Part shown: one piece after another, positions 5,634-14,363 of the stretch
Numbering within the stretch: the stretch's first letter is position 1
Layout of the letters: every line of letters begins with the position of its first letter
DNA from: a virus
DNA: 34,726 bases
Virus record (IMG/VR): IMGVR_UViG_3300028835_002670
Coordinates: 1-34,726 of that record
Direction: 5' to 3' (one strand)
The notes under the pieces: model-generated
Database searches by the model: none
What the model was told of the DNA's origin: nothing
What the model saw: the letters and a program-made list of their open reading frames with translations, nothing else
Translations under genes and position numbers: made by a program

Positions 5634-7778
5634 CTAAAAAGTATGAATATGAGGAGTATCTTGATGAGGAACATGGGTGTGTGGAGAATCCGAGTGAGGA
5701 GTATGACTATGAGGAGTGTCTGTATAAGGAGAATCCTCATAAGGAACATCTAAATGAGGTGCATGGCTGTGAGGAGTATCCTCATGAGGGGTATGAATAT
5801 GAGGAGTATCGTAATACATATCTCCATGAGGCTCACCTCCCCCGTCTCCATACATGTCACCATGCCAATCAGAATGAGAAGTATGAATATGAGCACTATC
5901 ACCATGAGGAGTATGGCTGTGGGGCGTGTCTTGATGAGAAGTATCCTGATAAGGAGTGTGGCTATGAGCTACATTCGAATGAGGAGTATGAGTATGAGCT
6001 ACATCCACATGAGGAACATCCCCCATAGATTGAAAATCATCTACCAAAACAAGATAAGTCCGTTCAGTATTTGTATTCTTAACAACTTGCCTTACTCTAA
6101 ACACCTTTTCATCCCAAGCTCCCGAAGAATCCACTGCCCTTTTCCGAGAAACTTTTACTTTCATCGTAGGAAAAAGTTTAAACGCTTTTATTCCACACGA
6201 AGTATCCACAATCTTAACTGGATTGCTGCACATATTTCGAATCGCAGTCGCAATCGAATTAGCATCGGAATCCTCCCGAAGATATGTTTCTAATATCAAG
6301 GTCTCTCTCACCCCATATTTATACAAAACCTCATAATTATTCTTTTCCACAACTTTAAATTCTTGCGTTTTAGGATTTTGGTCATATTGAAATTTAATCT
6401 TATTCCGTAGAAAAGTATCATTCAATCCCACCTGCCAGTCTTCCCCAAAATCTCTATCCTCCAGCTTCATTACATCCGCAGGAACCGTCTCTTCATACGA
6501 CACAAAAGCAAGCTTACCTTCTTCAGTAGGAGTAAAAAAAGATACAACACCACGACCGATTGTTTGAAGAACCTGCCTAGAACTCCTATCCACATCCAGA
6601 TAGATACACTGCTCATAAGGTCGCACAGTATCCACGTTATCAAATGAATCCAAGTCCAAATCATCATCAATATAATCCAGATAAGTCTTCAAAATATCTT
6701 TTGCTATCTCTCCCCCCGTCTCCATTAAAACACCACCATCAATTACATACCCTTTAGCATCAACCTCCAAAGTATCCCCTTCTATGAGAGGAATAAGTAA
6801 AGTAAACTCCGCATTATTCAAATCAGTAGTATAATGAGTATTTTCAATTAAAGGAACAGAATAATCTATATCTCCAAAATTTAACCGAATCTCAGTAAAC
6901 TCTTTAATTTTTCGGCTACCCGCTATTTTCCACTTACTACCCGTAGGATAAGGAGGGTCTCCATACGGCTCTATCACCCTGTTTGAATCTATACAAACAG
7001 GAATTATATTTGTCTTTATCCCATAAAAGACAGGAATAGCCAATCCCTCCGCCCCTGTTTCCAATTTAGGATAATTACTCAACCAATAATGGTCAATCGG
7101 AATCGCTGCATATGCTCCAACTCGAATATCTTTTACAGTAAAAATAACCTCCTCATCTTTCACATAATAATTAGATGCCCTTCCTCCAAAATAAACAATA
7201 TATTCAGTATAAGGGAGGTCTTCGCCTCCTAATTTGATTAACATTTTACAATTAGTCCAAAGATAATCATCAGCCGCTTTATCAAACCAGCCAGGATTAT
7301 TCATCTTAAAACTACCAAAATTAAACTTATAAGCCCCTTCCACAATATCATCAACACTCAAATCCAACATTGGAAGACTATTCTGACGAATGATAGGCAT
7401 ATACTGAACCCCATTAAACTCACAAGCATCGGTAGAAAAATACTTCCAGACAAAAGCAACTACTACCGTATCAGTAGAACTTGAACTCAAATTATCATTA
7501 TCAAAACAATGGACATATAAAACCTGATTAGCCTTATCAAACCACCAACTCCCAGCAGTAGACTTAACATCTGCTAAATTACTTTTCTCCGTCATTTCCT
7601 GTCCATCATCAGCCGTAGCAGAAACCTTTACTTCAAAGCAAACATGAGAATATGTATCACTCCCTTCAGATATCCAACTTTCTCCTGCTGGATAATGAGC
7701 ACGAGGGTTTGCTTCCACCAAAGCACGTAGGCTAGGATTAGCCAAATCCGCTAACTCATCCCAAGTTGTTACACCCAT
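5634..7778 (-). CDS. Tail-tip/hub protein with a His/Asp pentapeptide needle-like C-terminus
   Basis: The gene lies directly after the distal-tail-like gene, where tail-tip or tail-associated proteins are encoded. Residues 1-588 form a beta-rich, Cys-poor body that I cannot assign to a named family; the middle (about 100-580) fits a hub-like tip protein by position and composition. From 589 to 713 the protein is made of pentapeptides such as PHVDV, AHTHT, PHSHT and PYQDT: ten units, a Gly/Asp-rich break (about 639-658), then eleven more, with nine HxH pairs in total. In T4 gp37 such HxH motifs bind iron ions along a trimeric receptor-binding needle, so a metal-stiffened needle is a sensible inference. 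Start: GAGG site, ATG two bases after the upstream stop. Confidence 0.8.
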   Translation of the reverse strand: MGVTTWDELADLANPSLRALVEANPRAHYPAGESWISEGSDTYSHVCFEVKVSATADDGQEMTEKSNLADVKSTAGSWWFDKANQVLYVHCFDNDNLSSSSTDTVVVAFVWKYFSTDACEFNGVQYMPIIRQNSLPMLDLSVDDIVEGAYKFNFGSFKMNNPGWFDKAADDYLWTNCKMLIKLGGEDLPYTEYIVYFGGRASNYYVKDEEVIFTVKDIRVGAYAAIPIDHYWLSNYPKLETGAEGLAIPVFYGIKTNIIPVCIDSNRVIEPYGDPPYPTGSKWKIAGSRKIKEFTEIRLNFGDIDYSVPLIENTHYTTDLNNAEFTLLIPLIEGDTLEVDAKGYVIDGGVLMETGGEIAKDILKTYLDYIDDDLDLDSFDNVDTVRPYEQCIYLDVDRSSRQVLQTIGRGVVSFFTPTEEGKLAFVSYEETVPADVMKLEDRDFGEDWQVGLNDTFLRNKIKFQYDQNPKTQEFKVVEKNNYEVLYKYGVRETLILETYLREDSDANSIATAIRNMCSNPVKIVDTSCGIKAFKLFPTMKVKVSRKRAVDSSGAWDEKVFRVRQVVKNTNTERTYLVLVDDFQSMGDVPHVDVAHTHTPHSNVAHSHTPYQDTSHQDTPHSHTPHGDSAHIHTSHSDWHGDMYGDGGGEPHGDMYYDTPHIHTPHEDTPHSHAPHLDVPYEDSPYTDTPHSHTPHSDSPHTHVPHQDTPHIHTF
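5637..6014 (-). repeat. Pentapeptide (15-bp) tandem repeat array 3 in the tail-tip gene
   Basis: About 22 units of [P/A/S]-[H/Y]-x-[D/H]-x end at the stop codon apart from one final Phe. The register breaks once, at a Gly-rich segment about 50 codons from the array start. HxH and HxD units alternate irregularly. The array is close in sequence to array 1 and more distant from array 2. Confidence 0.93.
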
Positions 7779-7779
7779 C

Positions 7780-8538
7780 TTAATCCAACCTCAACCAGGA
7801 CAAACTAATAGTTTTAAACAAATTTCCAGGAATCCTACGACCATACCGACCCTCAAAAATTATATATCTCATTGTTTCTTTGGCTTGCGTATGGTCTTCA
7901 ACAAAAACAAGAGGAAACCTTTTTCTTGTTTTTCTATAAACTCTTTCCAGCCTACTCTCATCCCCAAGCATTACTTCATAAGTAACAGTTTTAGCTTCTA
8001 CCTCTCGCCCCTGCATCACATTCAAGTGACCATCCTTGGAATAAATATGAGCACTTGTATCATCCAAATCATTTGTTGCTCCATACTCATAACCTCGACT
8101 AAGCTGAATGGAACTCCCCAAAACAATAACTCCCAACTGCACATAAGAAGCCACAGTAGGGTCATCCATCACAATTCTATATTTAGAAGCAGAAACTTCT
8201 GCATAACTAACTATAGCTCGCCCATTACTTGAATCATAATCAAAATTAGCCACGTCTACCCACTGCGTCGTATACATCTGAAGTTTCAAAGTAGTATAAG
8301 AACCTGTAAGATTTAAGCCGTAAAGAGCACATCCTGTCGTAGCAATAACAACACTTCCCTCTGATTCTATTTCTATCGTAGCATTCTTAGTTCCTGCTAA
8401 ACTTCTATAAACATAATCCACCCATATATTCTTAATTTTCGAAGGTTCATAACCTGGCTGGAAGTTTGAAGAAGGAACAACCGAAATATCACCAGCCCTC
8501 ACAATTTCATCATAAATAAATACATTATCACCACTCAT
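7780..8538 (-). CDS. Distal tail / minor tail protein
   Basis: This 252-residue beta-rich protein is encoded between the tape measure and the tail-tip gene, the usual place of the distal tail (Dit-like) or first minor tail protein. Sequence features are alternating hydrophobic strands, a Tyr/Asp-rich centre and a basic C-terminus. I do not recognise a specific motif, so the assignment rests on gene order. The GGAGGTG site sits inside the end of the tape-measure gene, nine bases before ATG, and the stop lies one base before the next start. Confidence 0.6.
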   Translation of the reverse strand: MSGDNVFIYDEIVRAGDISVVPSSNFQPGYEPSKIKNIWVDYVYRSLAGTKNATIEIESEGSVVIATTGCALYGLNLTGSYTTLKLQMYTTQWVDVANFDYDSSNGRAIVSYAEVSASKYRIVMDDPTVASYVQLGVIVLGSSIQLSRGYEYGATNDLDDTSAHIYSKDGHLNVMQGREVEAKTVTYEVMLGDESRLERVYRKTRKRFPLVFVEDHTQAKETMRYIIFEGRYGRRIPGNLFKTISLSWLRLD

Positions 8539-8541
8539 AAC

Positions 8542-11500
8542 TTAGTACACCTCCTCTGCATTCGTTTCAAAATCTCCATACTTCTTCCCTTCCTTTATAT
8601 AAGGAACAATAGCTTTATAAAACTGTCGTCCGTCTATACTAATAATTGCAACTTGCATACCCTTTCCGCCTTCCTCCACAGAAATAGGCTGGGCTCCCCC
8701 ACCAAAAAATTGACGCAAAGCCTCAGAAAGAGCTGGCGGAAGAATCGATTCTCCCCTATGAGCATAAATCAAAGCATTCTGTCCTAGATTAGGAATCCCA
8801 AACTGTGCTCCTCTTCCACCTCTACCCCCATTACTAGGAAATTTCGGAAAATGCTTCCCCACCGTATCAAGAGCATCAGTCAACCCCCGACTCCCTGTAA
8901 GAATTTCAATCAAATCTCTGATAGCTTCTATAACTCCTTCAAACCCTTCTGTAAGAATTTCAGTCATGCTCTTAGCATCCTCACCAAGAACCCCATACTC
9001 ATCTGCCATCTCAATCATTTTTAATATATCCTCATCTAAAACAAGTCCATATTCCTCAGCCCAATACTGAAGCCTCCGCAGAGTAGGAGCCATCACTGAA
9101 AGAGCTTGCTCCTGAGTCAATCCAGCATCCAGTAACCTCTGATAATATTCATATGCCTGAGCAGCAACATCAGCAAAAGCTTTGGCTCCTTTTTCACCGA
9201 AGAAAGAAGCAGAATGCCCCAATGCGTCCAAAACCATCAGATTCCCTTCTATAGCATCAAATAAATCTTTATTAAGTCTATAAATCAAAGCAATATCAAG
9301 AAGAGCATCAATCGCCTCTCCTCCTGAAATTCCGAGTGCATCCATTCTAAGCTTCAAAATTAGAAGACTTTCTCCTATAGCAGCAAAAATTTCTATCCAA
9401 CTCATACCCGCCGCAATCATAGAATTGACTATAGTTATAGCAATATTGGAAAGACGCTGTAATTCTTCCGCAGTATTACCAGCAGCCCACACCATCGCAT
9501 TCAAACCCTCAACCGCAGTATCCAACCATTTACGACAATATTCATCAAGGACTTTGACTTCAATACCAAGCTCTTGTGTTCTTTTAATCAACTCAAGTAT
9601 CGCTGCACTACCTTCAAGTCCAGCCTCCTCCATTGCATCAAGAAGCTCCTCCCAAGCATCACTAAACATCTCTAGATATTTTCGTGAAAACTCCGTTTGT
9701 CTCTCCATGATTTCTAACCACTTTATTAACTCTTCCAAAGCCTCGGCATATTCATCAACCCACCGAGATACTTCCTTACCCCCATCACCACCAACACGTT
9801 TGTCCGTCGGAGCTTGCAATTGCTCCTTAGAAATAGTCTCTGCAATTTCTCCTCCCTTCCTCCTAACCTCTTCCATTTTATCCAGGATTGCCTGCATTTC
9901 CGCATCAACTTTCTGTCTTAAAATTCCAAAAACTGTAAGAATATGTTTAACTATACCCGCTACAACCCAAGCCATAAAAGCAACAGCAAAAAATTTCATC
10001 ATGACTTTAAGACTTTTTATAAATGCCGCAAAAGCTAACTTCATAGTTATCAAACCTTTAGCCCAAGTTAAAAGCATTTCCGCAACCATCTGACCTATAA
10101 GAGTAAGGATTGACTTCACGAAACTTCCAAAATTTTTATTTAGATTCTTCAAATCTACAATTATATTAGAAAAAAACCGACCAAAATCACGAGTTAATTT
10201 ACGGAAAAGACTCCGTGATAACGTATCTATAGAGCCAAAAGTTTTCTTCCATACTTTCAACCCTGCTGCTAATTCTGCTTTATTAGTGATTCCCATTTCT
10301 GACATCAACTCAAAATACATCCGAAATGTCTGATTATAGCGTGCCTGTTTTTCAAATTCCGACCAAGAAGTCATATCAATCTCACTCTTCGTGCTTTTAG
10401 CCAAATCTTCTATTCGACGAAGATTACCCACTCCCAAAGCTAAATTCAACATCTCATTTAATTTCAATAACTTGTCTGTGTACTCTTCCCAAATTGCAAA
10501 CATATCACTCTCTGCCTGCATCTCAAGAGCTACCCACTTATCCAGTTTCACCTTTTCCAATTTAATAATCTTTTTAGTTTGTTCAACAATATCATCCCAT
10601 TCTTCCCCTCTCAATTCATTCCTCATCATTTCCATGTTCGTGTCAATACGGGTAAAGTCACTTATTAAAGTTTTATGGAGAGCCAATGCTTTCTTCGCAT
10701 ACTTCTCTTGAGCAGTTAACTTCGTATCTAGCAACTTAATAAAATTCTCTAAAAGAACCTTATTCTCAAAATCCCCAAGCCTCTCCAAATTATTTTTTAT
10801 AAGTTCAAGCTGAGTCCGATGTTCCTTCACAAAAAGCTTCATCACCTCCGCACTATCCCCATACGCCTCTACCCATTTGGTCTTCCATGTATCCGCCAAC
10901 GCCTCTACACTTGTTTCCAAAGCCTGCAAAGGAGGATGCATTTTCTCAAAAATAACTAGATATTCCCGCATAAATTCCTCATATTTCATCTCTCTGAAAA
11001 CTTCAGGTTGAACCGCTAATGCTTCTTCAAGCCTTTTTATATATTTAGGAATTTCCTTCTCTGTGAGTTTCTCCAATGACAACCCTAAAGAAGTCAAATA
11101 TGCCTGAACCAGCACCCATTTCGGGTCTTCAGGTGTCAATTCCATTAACTCTCCTAACAACTTTATGGAATCTTCTAATTCTTCTTTACTAAGTACTCGT
11201 GCTAAACCTCTAACATGTTGACTTGACGACTCCACTATTTTATTCCAATCCCTCTGAAGACGACTCAAGAATCTCATAGCTTCTATAGATTTCTCCATAA
11301 TAGCTAAGTTTGTCCTTTGTGCATCCATCCATTCTTTTATCCGCTTTGTACTATATCCCCAATTTCGAGCAAGAGCTTCTAAAATATAATTAAACTCCGT
11401 CATGTCTGTCTCTCCTGCCCTAAGTGCTTCAATAAATGCAGTAACGTCTTTTAACATACCCCTATTAACCACTCTAAACTCTTCGACAAGAGCCTTTACA

Positions 11501-13146
11501 ATATCTCCATACATACCTACTACGTTAAAGCTTTTACGGAGAGCTGCCAGCACATCAGCCTTACCCAACGCTCGAAGCTCTTTAGCAACATTTCCAGTCG
11601 CCTCACCTGCTGATTTAGCCGCAGCAACATATAAATTCAATTCATCTCTCAATGCTTTCATCGCTTTAGATTCCCGATGCATTGTAGCTATTGCCCTGTC
11701 TGATGAAGCTATCCACATGTCTAAAGCAAATTTAATAGCTGCATATGCTATAACACCAGCAATTACACCTCCTCTCATAAGCATAAAATACTTATGTCTA
11801 ATCATAAGAGCCTTATTCGATGCACTGAGCGTCGCAGTATGTTTAATCTCAGCTATTGTCATACTTTTTAAAACATTCACATACGCTTTTGCAAAAGTTA
11901 TATTTGTCAACTGTGCAGCCGATGAAACTTTATACGCTTTAGCTAACCGCCACACTATTGGAATAGCAGCCAATATCACCACACTTGACCTCATCAAAAC
12001 AGCAATGAAACTACTAGCTAAACGAATAAAACCGCTTAACCATTTAAAACCCTTACCCTCCCACAATTCATACATTACCTTTAACATCTTCGCTCCTGCC
12101 GCTTTTACCTCCTCCGCTACAGTCCCAATCATCTTACCATAACCTCGTGAGACTTCTCCTCCATCTTCAGTAGCATCACGAATCTTCTGCAACAACCGTA
12201 CATAATCTTTGAATCCTTCACCTGCCAGAACAAAAGCTCCCCTCAAAGCTCTTTGTCTCCTAAATATCTTAGGAAGAATATCTCCATAACGAGCACTGGC
12301 TTCCACTAAACGTCTTAGAACACCCAGCAACCCAATTCCTTCAAAAGCATTTCTACCCCATGCCCAACCAAGTTTTTGAAACTCTTTCTTAGCTTTATCA
12401 ATAGGTCGCATGAATGCGAGCATCATCCTATTTAAGGCTGTCGCTGCTTCAGTGACATCCAAACCACGCTGAGTCATGACAGCCAATGCAGCAGAAATCT
12501 CATCGATATGAACCCCCATAGCTGCTGCGGTAGGCAGAACTTTTCCAATAGCCTGATTCAGTTCTTCGGCATGGTATTTTCCCTCCATAACCGATGCAAA
12601 AAGCATATCAGACTTTCCTCGCATTTCATCAGCAGTATACCCGTAAGCCTTCATAATCGCAGTCAAACTGGATGCTGCGGTAGCCAAATCTGTAATTCCT
12701 GCTTTTGCATATTTTGCTGACACTACCAAAAGCTTAAATGCTTCCACGGGTTTAGTTACACCAGCAGACATAATTTCATATAAACCTTTAGTAAGGTCAG
12801 TAGCCTTCCCCAGGTAGGGACTTAACTGCAAAAGGTCTCTAGTAACCACTCGGAAAGACGCAGCCATCTCCTTATTCCTCATATCCACAAGAGTAGACAC
12901 TTCGGCGAGACGGGTTTGTAAACTTATAGCTTCCCCTATCAATTTAGTTAGAACACCAAAAAAGGTGAAGATTGCGGTATATGTTGCGATACGTGTGAGA
13001 GCTAACTTAAGATAACCTGTCTGCTTTATCGTCTGCCGCATCTTGTCAGTAGTACGCTCAAAATGCGTACCCATCTTCTCAGTAGTTGCAGACACCCCTT
13101 CATCTGTAGCAACAAACCTTACGCCAGCCTCAAAATCTTCCGCCAT
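8542..13146 (-). CDS. Tail tape-measure protein (TP901-type)
   Basis: At 1534 residues this is by far the longest gene in the tail block. The first 260 residues match the TP901-1-type tape-measure core: an N-terminal coiled segment, a hydrophobic stretch near 50-70, and an Ala/Thr-rich region with LMxxGVTKP-like and LPTAAAMGV motifs. Further hydrophobic segments lie near residues 385-405, 460-480 and around 1020-1070 and fit membrane-interacting tape-measure segments. Much of the rest is long amphipathic helix. Using the general rule of about 0.15 nm per residue, the tail would be roughly 230 nm, a long flexible siphovirus tail. The ribosome-binding site is weak, so translation may depend partly on ribosomes leaving the frameshifted chaperone, which ends 33 bases upstream. 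Confidence 0.93.
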   Translation of the reverse strand: MAEDFEAGVRFVATDEGVSATTEKMGTHFERTTDKMRQTIKQTGYLKLALTRIATYTAIFTFFGVLTKLIGEAISLQTRLAEVSTLVDMRNKEMAASFRVVTRDLLQLSPYLGKATDLTKGLYEIMSAGVTKPVEAFKLLVVSAKYAKAGITDLATAASSLTAIMKAYGYTADEMRGKSDMLFASVMEGKYHAEELNQAIGKVLPTAAAMGVHIDEISAALAVMTQRGLDVTEAATALNRMMLAFMRPIDKAKKEFQKLGWAWGRNAFEGIGLLGVLRRLVEASARYGDILPKIFRRQRALRGAFVLAGEGFKDYVRLLQKIRDATEDGGEVSRGYGKMIGTVAEEVKAAGAKMLKVMYELWEGKGFKWLSGFIRLASSFIAVLMRSSVVILAAIPIVWRLAKAYKVSSAAQLTNITFAKAYVNVLKSMTIAEIKHTATLSASNKALMIRHKYFMLMRGGVIAGVIAYAAIKFALDMWIASSDRAIATMHRESKAMKALRDELNLYVAAAKSAGEATGNVAKELRALGKADVLAALRKSFNVVGMYGDIVKALVEEFRVVNRGMLKDVTAFIEALRAGETDMTEFNYILEALARNWGYSTKRIKEWMDAQRTNLAIMEKSIEAMRFLSRLQRDWNKIVESSSQHVRGLARVLSKEELEDSIKLLGELMELTPEDPKWVLVQAYLTSLGLSLEKLTEKEIPKYIKRLEEALAVQPEVFREMKYEEFMREYLVIFEKMHPPLQALETSVEALADTWKTKWVEAYGDSAEVMKLFVKEHRTQLELIKNNLERLGDFENKVLLENFIKLLDTKLTAQEKYAKKALALHKTLISDFTRIDTNMEMMRNELRGEEWDDIVEQTKKIIKLEKVKLDKWVALEMQAESDMFAIWEEYTDKLLKLNEMLNLALGVGNLRRIEDLAKSTKSEIDMTSWSEFEKQARYNQTFRMYFELMSEMGITNKAELAAGLKVWKKTFGSIDTLSRSLFRKLTRDFGRFFSNIIVDLKNLNKNFGSFVKSILTLIGQMVAEMLLTWAKGLITMKLAFAAFIKSLKVMMKFFAVAFMAWVVAGIVKHILTVFGILRQKVDAEMQAILDKMEEVRRKGGEIAETISKEQLQAPTDKRVGGDGGKEVSRWVDEYAEALEELIKWLEIMERQTEFSRKYLEMFSDAWEELLDAMEEAGLEGSAAILELIKRTQELGIEVKVLDEYCRKWLDTAVEGLNAMVWAAGNTAEELQRLSNIAITIVNSMIAAGMSWIEIFAAIGESLLILKLRMDALGISGGEAIDALLDIALIYRLNKDLFDAIEGNLMVLDALGHSASFFGEKGAKAFADVAAQAYEYYQRLLDAGLTQEQALSVMAPTLRRLQYWAEEYGLVLDEDILKMIEMADEYGVLGEDAKSMTEILTEGFEGVIEAIRDLIEILTGSRGLTDALDTVGKHFPKFPSNGGRGGRGAQFGIPNLGQNALIYAHRGESILPPALSEALRQFFGGGAQPISVEEGGKGMQVAIISIDGRQFYKAIVPYIKEGKKYGDFETNAEEVY

Positions 13147-13179
13147 TTTTATTCAACTCATTCTAAGGGATTTTTATTC

Positions 13180-14324
13180 TCACTTCCCTTTATGCAAGGC
13201 TGCTCTTACTTTCGCCTTTTCTTGTTCTTTCCGCATTCTTTCCCTTTCCACTTCTATTCGAGTACTTTCAACCACCAAAAGACCATCCCACTCCTCTTTA
13301 GTCAAATCATTAATAGAAAAGGTCGCCCCGACACGTCTCAATCCATCAATATAAAAAAGATGCTGTAACCAAGGAACAACTACAAAGCCTCCCTCAATGT
13401 CACTCAGTTTAGATTTAGAGAAGTTGAACTCACATGGTTGACAGACAGTCCCCTTGTCCTGAGCAGATTGAAACTTCTGGCACTGCTCTTCGCCAACACA
13501 CCACTGCCGCCCTAAACTCTCCGCAATAATAACTTTAGCTGTTTCTTTTAAGAGCGAAGAATTTAATCCCCACTGAATTTTCCCGCTTCTTCTTCTTGCA
13601 ATGAAGCAGTAAACACTTCTTGAACAGCCATCCGCTTCTGTAAAGCATCAAGCTTGTCTTTCCAATCTGGAGCTTCCATAACGTCCTTGCCTTCAAAAAT
13701 ATACCCTTCAACTTTCTCAATCAACTTATCAAAAAGCTCTACAAAAGGACTAATATCCGTAGGAACACGAATAGCACTCACGTTACGCTGCTTGGTTCTC
13801 TGAAGCTGCATTTTACTGGTAAGACGACTGAAGCGGAGATAATCCTTAGATTCAGGAGCATGGAAATGAAAAACAACTCTTTCCGTTTTGCCATTCTGAA
13901 AAATAGCAAACTTCATCTCCATTCCACCCTCTGCTAAGTCAAAACCTTTAGCCTCAATCAAAGCAGCGTCTTCAGGAACATCTTCTCTTCCACTAAGCAG
14001 GAATCCGCTAACTGCTTCAAGCCTGTGATTTAAAGGAATTCTGGTTTTCCAATCTTTTACTTCTGAGATTGGTTTGCCTTTCCAAAGGTAACCTTCAACC
14101 CGAACAATCAACTGTTCCCACAGCCATTCATCTCTTTCCTGTCGGACATTAGACATCTCAACAATGTCTTTGCCCTTGCTCAGACCAAGCTGACTCGTTC
14201 CTCTATGATACTCTACCCAGTCTTCAAAAGTAGGTGGACGAAACACATGTTTCAATATGAACTTCTGGTCTCCTCGGACTTCCCGAATGGTAAAAAAACA
14301 CTCTTCTAAAGATAAATCGTACAT
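13180..14324 (-). CDS. Tail assembly chaperone, -1 frameshift (GT-like) fusion
   Basis: After codon 249 (AAA, 13580-13578) a -1 slip continues without a stop for 132 codons, to TGA at 13182-13180, giving a predicted 381-residue fusion. The extension contains C-x5-C and C-x2-C pairs (CVGEEQC, CQPC) and ends in a helical charged segment around DLTKEEWDGLL, like the T part of GT chaperones. It fills the apparent 416-base gap before the tape measure, which has no other convincing gene. Frameshift products at this exact position are well established in lambda-like and many other siphoviruses; the event here is predicted from sequence. Confidence 0.82.
13563..14324 (-). CDS. Tail assembly chaperone, short (G-like) form
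   Basis: This 253-residue protein lies between tail tube and tape measure, the position of the tail assembly chaperone. It contains an internal duplication: residues 10-110 and 136-236 align, with matched segments VEGYLWKGKPISEVKDWK (77-94) and VEGYIFEGKDVMEAPDWK (205-222). Each half begins with beta strands and ends in a helix. A good GGAGGAG site precedes ATG. The gene carries a slippery heptamer five codons before its stop, so a second, longer product is expected. In lambda the short form (gpG) is made in excess over the frameshifted gpGT, and both coat the tape measure during assembly. Confidence 0.8.
   Translation of the reverse strand: MYDLSLEECFFTIREVRGDQKFILKHVFRPPTFEDWVEYHRGTSQLGLSKGKDIVEMSNVRQERDEWLWEQLIVRVEGYLWKGKPISEVKDWKTRIPLNHRLEAVSGFLLSGREDVPEDAALIEAKGFDLAEGGMEMKFAIFQNGKTERVVFHFHAPESKDYLRFSRLTSKMQLQRTKQRNVSAIRVPTDISPFVELFDKLIEKVEGYIFEGKDVMEAPDWKDKLDALQKRMAVQEVFTASLQEEEAGKFSGD
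13578..13584 (-). promoter_or_regulatory. -1 ribosomal frameshift slippery site GGGAAAA
   Basis: On the minus strand the heptamer reads G GGA AAA in the frame of the short chaperone, a canonical X XXY YYZ site (lambda uses G GGA AAG). It lies 15 bases before the zero-frame stop (TAA, 13565-13563). A purine-rich run just upstream (GAAGAAGAAG) could act as a stimulator; I could not establish a downstream stem-loop. Confidence 0.85.
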
Positions 14325-14363
14325 AATTCACTCCTCCTTATAAATTTTACTCTAACCGTCCTA

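Noticed and set aside
1-6014. CRISPR array
   Set aside because: The repeats are 15-bp coding units without spacers, in frame throughout, and no cas genes are present.
1-6014. Diversity-generating retroelement acting on the tail tip
   Set aside because: I see no reverse transcriptase gene and no template/variable repeat pair with adenine-specific differences; variation would be by repeat slippage or recombination.
5681-6293. Plus-strand frames over the tail-tip repeat array
   Set aside because: Same periodic-shadow effect; no start signals and antisense to a convincing tail-tip gene.
11402-12142. Long plus-strand frame (246 codons) inside the tape-measure gene
   Set aside because: Antisense to a clear TP901-type tape measure; composition is Ala/Thr/Leu-rich as expected from its complement, and there is no ribosome-binding site.
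13535-13720. 61-codon minus-strand frame overlapping the chaperone end
   Set aside because: It is in a third frame, neither the chaperone nor its -1 extension, and Lys-rich without a start signal.
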